A stretch of 64,000 bases of DNA from an uncultured Erythrobacter sp. (lineage in GTDB: Bacteria; Pseudomonadota; Alphaproteobacteria; Sphingomonadales; Sphingomonadaceae). Below the pieces are notes generated by a model that was not told the origin of the DNA, did not search any database, and worked only from the letters and a program-made list of their open reading frames with translations. The DNA lies in assembly GCA_947495555.1 (NCBI GenBank), contig CANLZI010000001.1, forward strand, positions 2,208,861 through 2,272,860, written 5' to 3'. The position numbers and the translations under genes were made by a program. Of this stretch, positions 43,330 to 49,998 are shown in pieces. How positions within the stretch are numbered: the stretch's first letter is position 1; each line of letters starts with the position of its first letter.

Positions 43330-43405
43330 AGGGGCGTAGCTCAGTTGGTAGAGCGTCGGTCTCCAAAACCGAAGGTCCAGAGTTCGAGTCTCTGTGCCCC
43401 TGCCA
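43330..43405 (+). tRNA. tRNA-Trp (anticodon CCA)
   Basis: 76 bases with a complete cloverleaf. Acceptor stem 43330-43336 pairs with 43395-43401. The anticodon CCA is at 43363-43365 (tRNA positions 34-36) in CTCCAAA. The T arm has GTTCGAGTC, discriminator G at 43402, and CCA 43403-43405 is encoded. In many alphaproteobacteria tRNA-Trp directly precedes secE-nusG. Here two other genes come between. Confidence 0.97.
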
Positions 43406-43529
43406 TTCTCTCAGATGCGATTTTGCACATCTTCACGTCTTTAAAGGCTGGTCGGCATGGATTGCCGGTGCTTATGGTGCGCCTATCGGCGCCATGGCCA
43501 TGGTCCGTGTGATGGCGAGGGGTGACGCA

Positions 43530-44696
43530 ATGAGCAAAATCCTGGCGTTTGTGCGCGATGCTGAATGGCTGGATAGCGGCAAGGTGCGCGCCTATGCGAT
43601 GATCCTGGCGCTGTGTTCATTGGTCGCGATGGGTTTTTATTTCCACCTCGCCACTCATGTTGATTACAGCGATTTTCTGGCTTTTTGGGGAGCAGGAAAG
43701 ATCGCCCTGACCGGCGATTTCGCCGCTGTATATGACACCGCACGCCAGCAGGTCGTGCAAGGGAGCACTGGCTTCGAAGACGCCTTTGCTTTCGTGAATC
43801 CGCCACCTTTGTTGTTCGCGGTGATACCCTTTGGCGCCTTGCCCTATCCGCTGGCATGGATCGCCTGGGTTGCCTGCACCTTCGCGCTGTGGATGTGGGT
43901 CACAACCCGTTTCTACCCGCATTATTGGCCCCTGATACTGGCCTATCCCGGAGCCTTGGTGGCGGCCAGCCATGCCCAGAACGGATTACTGACCGGTGCA
44001 TTGCTGGTGGGCGGCGTGGCCGCCATCGCCAGTAAGCGGCAATGGGTTGGCGGAGCCTTGATCGGCGCATTGGTGGTTAAACCCCATCTGGCCTTGCTGA
44101 CACCGTTCTGGCTGGCGGCTGGTGGGCGCTGGAAGGCCTTTGCTGCCGCAGCGATCTCAGCCGTCGGGCTGGTTCTGGCATCTTGGGCAGCGTTCGGGAC
44201 CGAGACGATGCTGGCCTATACCACCAGCTGGTCTTTCAGTGCGGAATTGATGCAGCTTGACCGGCCCGAGTTCTATCTACGGATGGCAACTCTCTACGGA
44301 CAATTGCGCGTTCATATGGGGCCGGATTTGGCGCTGGGATTGAACGCCGTCGTCTCCGCCGTGATGGTGGCCATGGTGTGGCTGTCATGGAGGCGGTTTG
44401 GCGGGGATGCTCAAGCAAGCGGAGCACTAGCGATTGCGGCCACTCCCTTGGCCTCGCCTTATCTGTTCAATTATGATTTGGCGTTCCTGATCCTCCCAAC
44501 ATTGTGGTTGGCGATTGAGGCACGGCAAGCGGGTTATCGGCCTTGGGACAAAGCCATACTCTTGGCGCTCTATCTGGCGCCCTTTGTCACCCGGGCCTTT
44601 GCGCTGCCGCTGCAGGTCAATCTGATGCCACTGGCCAGCGCTGTGATGGTGTTGCTGATCTGGCAGAGGGGCAAGGCGGGGGTGCCGACGAGCTAG
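43530..44696 (+). CDS. GT87 (DUF2029) family glycosyltransferase-like membrane protein
   Basis: 388 residues from ATG 43530 behind GAGGGG. About ten membrane helices; a conserved DYSDFLAFWGAGKIALTGDFAAVYD motif after the first helix contains the putative catalytic Asp, and FVNPPPLLFAVIPFG follows. This is GT87/DUF2029, related to polyprenyl-phosphate-dependent mannosyltransferases (PimE-like). It probably adds a sugar from a lipid carrier on the outer face of the inner membrane. The lipid carrier, donor and product are unknown. It sits between tRNA-Trp and the AGCS gene. Confidence 0.85.
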   Translation: MSKILAFVRDAEWLDSGKVRAYAMILALCSLVAMGFYFHLATHVDYSDFLAFWGAGKIALTGDFAAVYDTARQQVVQGSTGFEDAFAFVNPPPLLFAVIPFGALPYPLAWIAWVACTFALWMWVTTRFYPHYWPLILAYPGALVAASHAQNGLLTGALLVGGVAAIASKRQWVGGALIGALVVKPHLALLTPFWLAAGGRWKAFAAAAISAVGLVLASWAAFGTETMLAYTTSWSFSAELMQLDRPEFYLRMATLYGQLRVHMGPDLALGLNAVVSAVMVAMVWLSWRRFGGDAQASGALAIAATPLASPYLFNYDLAFLILPTLWLAIEARQAGYRPWDKAILLALYLAPFVTRAFALPLQVNLMPLASAVMVLLIWQRGKAGVPTS

Positions 44697-44748
44697 TCTT
44701 TTTCAGACAATTCGCCGCTGTCAAACTGGCGGAGCATTGCGCGAAAGT

Positions 44749-44785
44749 AAAAGGGGCCGATCGCGATGACCGGCCCCTTTATTGT
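44749..44785. terminator. Bidirectional terminator between GT87 and AGCS genes
   Basis: A 10-base-pair stem (44750-44759 with 44771-44780, 11-base loop) with A residues before and T residues after it. The T-run is moderate for the plus strand (TTTATTGT) and better for the minus strand. Confidence 0.65.
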
Positions 44786-44832
44786 CTTCGATTGTCAGTG
44801 TGTTGGCTTAAACTTGGGCCAAGCGAAATCGA

Positions 44833-46386
44833 TCAATACTCTTCTGGCTCTTCCGGAGTGTCAGCATGGTGGTCGTCGCCAGCATCCTTCTCACCCTTGG
44901 CCAGTTTGAACACAACGCCCGACAACAACAGCAGCGCCAGCAAGTTGGGCAGCGCCATGGCGGCGTTGGAGATATCTCCCAAACGCCAGACCAATTGCGA
45001 CGGCTGGGTTGCCCCAACGAAGATCGCGACGCACCAGATTACCCGCCAGATAAGGTGCAGCACCTTTTCGCCGCCACGGGTTGATCCCGGCACACGGTCA
45101 TAGATGAAGGTGATCGCCCGCTCGCCGTAATAGCTCCACGTTAGCAAGGTGGTAAACACGAACAGGATCAAAGCAACGCTGACCACCAATGTGCCCAGCG
45201 GAATCCCGCCGATCAAGGTCGGGAAGGCTGCGGCATAAGCGGCAATGGTGGTTGCCACACCTGCGGTTTCCACCGTGCTTAGATCGGATTGCCACACATG
45301 CTCGACCGCTTGGCCTCCTCCGGTGAAGTCTCCTTGCACTGTCAGGATCACCAGCGCCGTCATGGTGCAGATCACCATCGTATCAATGAAAGTGCCCAGC
45401 ATCGCCATACGGCCCTGCTGTTCAGGATCATTGGTTTGCGCCACCGCGTGGGCGATTGGAGTGGAACCTTGGCCAGCCTCGTTAGAGAACAGGCCGCGCG
45501 CCACACCGGCACGGATGGCAATGATGATCAATGCGCCAACAAAGCCGCCTTCGGCTGCCTGATTGTTGAACGCGCCCGAGAAGATCCGACCAAATGTTTC
45601 CGGCAAATCGCCCGCATTCAGGATCAAAGCTATGATCGCCATGACGATATAGGCTGCGGCCATAAAGGGTACGACCTTTTCCGCCACATTACCGATGGAT
45701 TTAATCCCGCCGATGATGACGACAAACACGGCCACAGCCACGATCAATCCGCCAATCCAGCGTTCAATTCCGAACAATTCATTGAGCCCGGTTGCGACCT
45801 CGTTCGACTGGATCGAGTTGCCCGTCACCAGTGCAGAGAACAGCGTGCCGATGCAGAAAATGATCGCCAGCCAGGTGTATTTCGGACCGAGGCCCATCAT
45901 GATGTAGCTCATCGGTCCGCCACGATAGACGCCGTCCGAGGTCTTCTCGCGATATCGGATCGATAGCGAACCTTCGGCAAAGGCCAAGGCCATGCCGATC
46001 AATGCAGTTACCCACATCCAGAACACCGCGCCCGGTCCGCCCCAGGCAATGGCAAAGGCAACGCCGGCCAGATTTCCCGTTCCGACTTGACCCGAAAGCG
46101 CCGTGGATAGAGCGGCAAAGGGCGAAATTTCACCCGCGCCTCTGGCCTGACGACCAGCAAACAATCCTTTGAAAGCGCTTCCTAGCTGCCGGATCGGATA
46201 GAATCGCAACCCGATCATGATGTAGAGGCCAATGCCCAGCAGGATGATCACCATGGGGGGCACGGCCACCCCACCAATGCTCAACCAGGAAACGGGCTCT
46301 CCATTCCATTCGCCGCCCCAGATGAAATCGGATACATTGACTACGCGATCGACAAGACTGCTCGATCCACTAGCTGCTGCTGACAT
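44833..46386 (-). CDS. AGCS family sodium:alanine/glycine symporter
   Basis: 517 residues, about eleven membrane helices. The signature ALSGQVGTGNLAGVAFAIAWGGPGAVFWMW and NEAGQGSTPIAHAVAQTNDPEQQG are typical of the alanine or glycine:cation symporter family. It takes up D/L-alanine or glycine with Na+. The C-terminal acidic tail (DDHHADTPEEPEEY) is species-specific. It stands alone between the GT87 gene and secE. Confidence 0.94.
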   Translation of the reverse strand: MSAAASGSSSLVDRVVNVSDFIWGGEWNGEPVSWLSIGGVAVPPMVIILLGIGLYIMIGLRFYPIRQLGSAFKGLFAGRQARGAGEISPFAALSTALSGQVGTGNLAGVAFAIAWGGPGAVFWMWVTALIGMALAFAEGSLSIRYREKTSDGVYRGGPMSYIMMGLGPKYTWLAIIFCIGTLFSALVTGNSIQSNEVATGLNELFGIERWIGGLIVAVAVFVVIIGGIKSIGNVAEKVVPFMAAAYIVMAIIALILNAGDLPETFGRIFSGAFNNQAAEGGFVGALIIIAIRAGVARGLFSNEAGQGSTPIAHAVAQTNDPEQQGRMAMLGTFIDTMVICTMTALVILTVQGDFTGGGQAVEHVWQSDLSTVETAGVATTIAAYAAAFPTLIGGIPLGTLVVSVALILFVFTTLLTWSYYGERAITFIYDRVPGSTRGGEKVLHLIWRVIWCVAIFVGATQPSQLVWRLGDISNAAMALPNLLALLLLSGVVFKLAKGEKDAGDDHHADTPEEPEEY

Positions 46387-46521
46387 GTTTTGGGGTTCCC
46401 CTCTTGCGACCCATTTATTGCGCGATGCACGCTAATAGCGGGCGCGAGACATGACCAGCCCTAAACTTGCAATTGAAACCAGCTTACCAGCCCAATTGCC
46501 TTGTTTGGTGGCCACATTGGC

Positions 46522-46550
46522 TTGCTTTTGCGCCCATGCACGACTAGATC
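46522..46550 (+). promoter_or_regulatory. Candidate secE promoter
   Basis: TTGCTT (46522-46527), 17-base spacer, TAGATC (46545-46550). The transcript would begin near 46557, with a leader of about 125 bases before secE. Confidence 0.5.
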
Positions 46551-46681
46551 ACCCGAGTCTTTCCGACATTGGAATCAGTTAGAGCCCCTCCCGGACCTTG
46601 TTCGGGGCGGCGCGAAACCCTACCTGAAAGCCAATTGCGGATTTGGCCGCAGAGATATTTGAAGAACGAAAGAGGTCACCC

Positions 46682-46891
46682 ATGGCCGAAGATAAAAAGC
46701 GCAAGACATCGCCAGCGGAATTCGTGAACCAAGTGCGCACGGAAACCAGCAAGGTTGTGTGGCCCACACGTGAAGAGACGATCCGTACATCGATCTTCGT
46801 CTTTATCATGATGGTTATTTTGGCGCTGTTCTTCCTGGGGGTAGACACCCTTTTCAACGGCGTTGTCCGTTGGTTGCTGACTTTGGCCTGA
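46682..46891 (+). CDS. secE: Preprotein translocase subunit SecE
   Basis: 69 residues from ATG 46682 with AGAGGT ahead. SPAEFVNQVRTETSKVVWPTREET precedes the single membrane helix (about 39-60), the classical minimal SecE. It clamps SecY in the SecYEG translocon. nusG begins 64 bases downstream. Confidence 0.97.
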   Translation: MAEDKKRKTSPAEFVNQVRTETSKVVWPTREETIRTSIFVFIMMVILALFFLGVDTLFNGVVRWLLTLA

Positions 46892-46955
46892 TCGCCAAGA
46901 CCACAAAAACCGTTCTTATTTGCATTTAGATATTTGAGTTTAGACAGGGAAATTC

Positions 46956-47492
46956 ATGGCTCGCTGGTATATCATCCACGCCTATTCCGGCTTTGAAAAC
47001 AAGGTCAAAGAAGCGATCATTTCCGAGGCCGAGCGTCTGGGATTGTCCGAAGGGGTCGAAGAGGTTGAAGTGCCAACCGAGACCGTGACCGAAGTGAAGC
47101 GCGGCAAGAAGGTTCAAGTCGAGCGCAAATTTATGCCTGGCTATGTGCTGGCAAAATTGCGGATGAATGATGACATTTATCACTTGGTCAAGAACACGCC
47201 CAAGGTCACCGGGTTTCTAGGTAACAATAACAAGCCTCAGCCGATCTCTGAAAAAGAGGCCGCGCGCTATTTTGGCGGCGTTGCCGAAGCGCAATCTGCA
47301 CCCAAGCGCGAAATCCATGTCGAATACGAAATTGGCGATTCCGTCAAAGTGCTCGACGGACCCTTTGCCAGCTTCAACGGTGTGGTCGAGGAATTGGACT
47401 TCGACAAAGCCAAGGTCAAAGTATCGGTTTCGATCTTTGGCCGTGCAACGCCGGTTGAATTGGACTTTGAACAGGTCGAACTGGTCAAGTAA
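46956..47492 (+). CDS. nusG: Transcription termination/antitermination protein NusG
   Basis: 178 residues. NGN domain begins MARWYIIHAYSGFENKVKEAI, with PGYVLAKLRMNDDIYHLVKNTPKVTGFLG. The KOW motif is near 125-150 (YEIGDSVKVLDGPFASFNGVVEELDFDKAKVKV). It binds RNA polymerase and couples it to Rho or ribosomes. Normally rplK follows immediately; here an unknown gene and a hairpin (47510-47538) separate them. Confidence 0.98.
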   Translation: MARWYIIHAYSGFENKVKEAIISEAERLGLSEGVEEVEVPTETVTEVKRGKKVQVERKFMPGYVLAKLRMNDDIYHLVKNTPKVTGFLGNNNKPQPISEKEAARYFGGVAEAQSAPKREIHVEYEIGDSVKVLDGPFASFNGVVEELDFDKAKVKVSVSIFGRATPVELDFEQVELVK

Positions 47493-47509
47493 CTGGTGCG
47501 CCGATTTCC

Positions 47510-47546
47510 CGCCGAGCGCCTGTCGTGCGTGTTCGGCGCGGCGTTT
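47510..47546 (+). terminator. Possible terminator after nusG
   Basis: A GC-rich hairpin with a 6-base-pair outer stem (47510-47515 with 47533-47538) and a 3-base-pair inner stem, followed by CGGCGTTTTC. Imperfect, but it could end the secE-nusG transcript. Confidence 0.4.
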
Positions 47547-47641
47547 TCGCGAACAATTTAAACAGGTTTTGCCAGTTTCTGGCTAGCAACCCCAGCTTGC
47601 GGCGCTAATATCTGCGCCGTGATAATTAGGGGTATGCATCA

Positions 47642-48544
47642 ATGAAAAAAGTCTTTTTTGTTTTGCCCGCTGCCGGGCTGTTGGCATCTGTTGTTCCGGC
47701 ATCACCGGCGCAGGCACAGGCGTGGATCGGCCAAGTTGTGGGCGACATGATGGCGCAGCAAGCTGCTGCTGCGGCCGAGGCTTCCTGCATGGCGGGTGAC
47801 GCACCCCCTGCAGACGAAATCTTGGAAGCGATGACGCCCTCCAACCAACAACTCCAGAACTATTTTTCGGCTATGCAAGCGGGCAATCAGCCTCGCTCTG
47901 CCTTCTTCGCAATCGACAAGCGCACGGCATGGACCCACGGTGATGTGAGCCTGGACCGCAATTCGATTGACCAAGGCAATGATGCTCTTGCGGCGGCTGG
48001 CAACACGCTTGACTCTGAGCCCTTCGATTTTGTCAGATCTTTCAGAGATGCGACTGCATACGGACAATGGCCAGTACGTGATGAGGCCGGTCAAATTGTC
48101 GGCGTATATAATGCATTCTTTGTCCGGAAACTTGGCGATTGGAAGCTGCGCACGCTGACTTTGGAAAATTCCGAGAAGTATAGCGGTCCGATCGCACAAT
48201 TCTGTCACAAGCCGGGCGATGTTTTGCCCTATCGCTTGGAAAGCTCAGCCAATTTGATGGAATGGCATGGCAATCGGCTGACCAAGGCGGAGGCAAAACA
48301 CGCCAAGGCCCTGGAAAAGCAAGCCAAATACGAAGCTAAGCTCGCAGAAAAGCCCGACTCTTCACGCGCCAAAGAACGCCTCGCAAGTGCCCGTGCAAAG
48401 ACCGAGAAATGGGCTGGTGAAATCATTGAACGTAAGACCGCCCGCGACAAAGCCGCTGCGGATCACGAAGCAGCTTTGGCTGACCAAGCGAATCTTCCCT
48501 TGCTCAAAGAAGAGGCCAAAGCAAAGCTGGGGATGGCTAGCTGA
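47642..48544 (+). CDS. Secreted coiled-coil protein of unknown function, between nusG and rplK
   Basis: 300 residues. A clear signal peptide (MKKVFFVLPAAGLLASV...) probably cleaves after AQA near residue 26. An Ala-rich helix follows, then a mixed alpha/beta part (about 80-200) with aromatic repeats (FFAIDKRTAWTHGD, ATAYGQWPV, GVYNAFFVRKLGDWKLRTLTL). Cys residues are in AASCMAG and QFCHKPG. The last 90 residues are Lys/Glu/Ala-rich and look like a coiled coil. I recognise no family. Placement between nusG and rplK, normally adjacent, is unusual. A reasonable ribosome binding site is absent at the ATG, although the frame and signal sequence argue for a real gene. Confidence 0.85.
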   Translation: MKKVFFVLPAAGLLASVVPASPAQAQAWIGQVVGDMMAQQAAAAAEASCMAGDAPPADEILEAMTPSNQQLQNYFSAMQAGNQPRSAFFAIDKRTAWTHGDVSLDRNSIDQGNDALAAAGNTLDSEPFDFVRSFRDATAYGQWPVRDEAGQIVGVYNAFFVRKLGDWKLRTLTLENSEKYSGPIAQFCHKPGDVLPYRLESSANLMEWHGNRLTKAEAKHAKALEKQAKYEAKLAEKPDSSRAKERLASARAKTEKWAGEIIERKTARDKAAADHEAALADQANLPLLKEEAKAKLGMAS

Positions 48545-48604
48545 AAGGTTTGCTCGCAGGCCATGCTGTTCAGCTATTGCCTGACCTTCGCGGGCACATA
48601 TTGC

Positions 48605-48632
48605 TTGCATGATGCGGCAAAAACGCTAAATG
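48605..48632 (+). promoter_or_regulatory. Candidate rplK promoter
   Basis: TTGCAT (48605-48610), 16-base spacer, TAAATG (48627-48632), followed by a small hairpin at 48635-48657. This would let rplK-rplA be transcribed independently of the unknown gene upstream. Confidence 0.35.
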
Positions 48633-48766
48633 CGCGCGATCCCTTCGGGGTATCGCGTGGAAGGCGGGCCAGAGCAATCGGCGCCTGCTGTTTGACCACT
48701 TAACATGAGAACTATTTGTCTTCGCCATCGAGCGGGGCGGTTCGACAGTGTGAAAGGAGGCCATCA

Positions 48767-49198
48767 ATGGCCAAGAAAATCGAAGGCTATATTAAGCTGC
48801 AAGTGCCTGCGGGCACCGCAAACCCATCACCACCGATTGGTCCTGCGCTGGGTCAGCGCGGCGTCAACATCATGGAATTCTGTAAGGCGTTTAACGCTGC
48901 AACGCAGGATCTTGAGAAGAACGCTCCGATCCCGACAACGATCACCGTGTATGCGGACCGTTCGTTCAGCTTCACCACCAAAACCCCGCCTGCCTCATAC
49001 TACCTGAAGAAAGCTGCCAAGCTTAAGTCAGGTTCGGGCGAGCCGGGCAAGGTTGTTGCTGGTTCGATCAAGAAGAGCGCCGTCAAGGAAATCGCTGAAG
49101 CCAAAATGGCTGACCTCAATGCGAATGATATTGATCAGGCTATGAAGATCATCGAAGGCTCTGCGCGTTCGATGGGCCTCGAAGTGGTGGAGGGCTGA
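48767..49198 (+). CDS. rplK: 50S ribosomal protein L11
   Basis: 143 residues from ATG 48767 with a strong AAAGGAGG 7 bases ahead. [39 protein letters not shown] is the L11 N-terminus, and the C-terminal domain binds the 23S GTPase centre. rplA follows after 4 bases. Confidence 0.98.
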   Translation: MAKKIEGYIKLQVPAGTANPSPPIGPALGQRGVNIMEFCKAFNAATQDLEKNAPIPTTITVYADRSFSFTTKTPPASYYLKKAAKLKSGSGEPGKVVAGSIKKSAVKEIAEAKMADLNANDIDQAMKIIEGSARSMGLEVVEG

Positions 49199-49202
49199 AC
49201 CA

Positions 49203-49895
49203 ATGGCTAAACAAACGAAAAAGCAGCAGGTTGTAGCCAAGCTCGACCGTGAAAAGCTCTACACCGTAGACGACGCTATCGCGACGCTGCGTGAGCACAA
49301 AGCGAAGTTTGATGAGACTGTCGAAATCGCGATCAATCTGGGTGTCGATCCACGCCACGCTGACCAAATGGTTCGCGGCATGGTTGCTCTGCCATCAGGC
49401 ACGGGCAAGGACGTCAAGGTTGCCGTATTTGCCAAAGGCGAAAATGCCGAAAAGGCAACGGCTGCTGGTGCTGACAAGGTCGGTGCTGAAGACCTGATGG
49501 AAGACATGCAGGCCGGCAATCTGGACTATGACCGCGTGATCGCAACGCCCGATATGATGGGTGTTGTGGGCCGTTTGGGTAAGGTTCTTGGCCCCAAGGG
49601 TCTGATGCCAAACCCCAAGCTGGGAACTGTTACACCGAATGTGGAACAAGCCGTTAAGGACGCCAAGGGCGGCCAGGTTGAATTCCGCGTTGAGAAAAAC
49701 GGCATCATCCATTCCGGCATCGGCAAGATGTCGTTCAAGGACGATGCGCTCAAGTCGAATTTCGAAGCAATCACTCAAGCTATCGTTAAGGCGAAGCCAT
49801 CAGGTTCCAAGGGCAAATATGTCCAGAAGGTTTCTCTGACCTCGACCATGGGGCCAGGCCTGAAAATCGACCTGACGCAAATCGAAGGCGCTTGA
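49203..49895 (+). CDS. rplA: 50S ribosomal protein L1
   Basis: 230 residues. [52 protein letters not shown] and [17 protein letters not shown] are L1 signatures. It binds 23S rRNA at the E-site stalk and in many bacteria represses its own operon. Two hairpins follow at 49921-49941 and 49953-49984. Confidence 0.98.
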   Translation: MAKQTKKQQVVAKLDREKLYTVDDAIATLREHKAKFDETVEIAINLGVDPRHADQMVRGMVALPSGTGKDVKVAVFAKGENAEKATAAGADKVGAEDLMEDMQAGNLDYDRVIATPDMMGVVGRLGKVLGPKGLMPNPKLGTVTPNVEQAVKDAKGGQVEFRVEKNGIIHSGIGKMSFKDDALKSNFEAITQAIVKAKPSGSKGKYVQKVSLTSTMGPGLKIDLTQIEGA

Positions 49896-49952
49896 TGCGC
49901 CAACGGACCGTTTGGAAAACCACTTTCTTATTGGGAAAGTGACAGACACAAG

Positions 49953-49990
49953 AGGGGCTCTTTCCAGAAACGGAAGGAGCCCCTTTCTTA
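49953..49990 (+). terminator. Rho-independent terminator of rplK-rplA
   Basis: A 13-base-pair stem with one G-U pair (49953-49965 with 49972-49984), 6-base loop and TTCTTA tail. A smaller 7-base-pair hairpin (49921-49927 with 49935-49941) precedes it. Confidence 0.8.
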
Positions 49991-49998
49991 TGCGTCGG

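Noticed and set aside
48545..48766. L1 autoregulatory mRNA site in the rplK leader
   Set aside because: Expected from other bacteria, but no convincing match to the L1 target in 23S rRNA could be made by eye.
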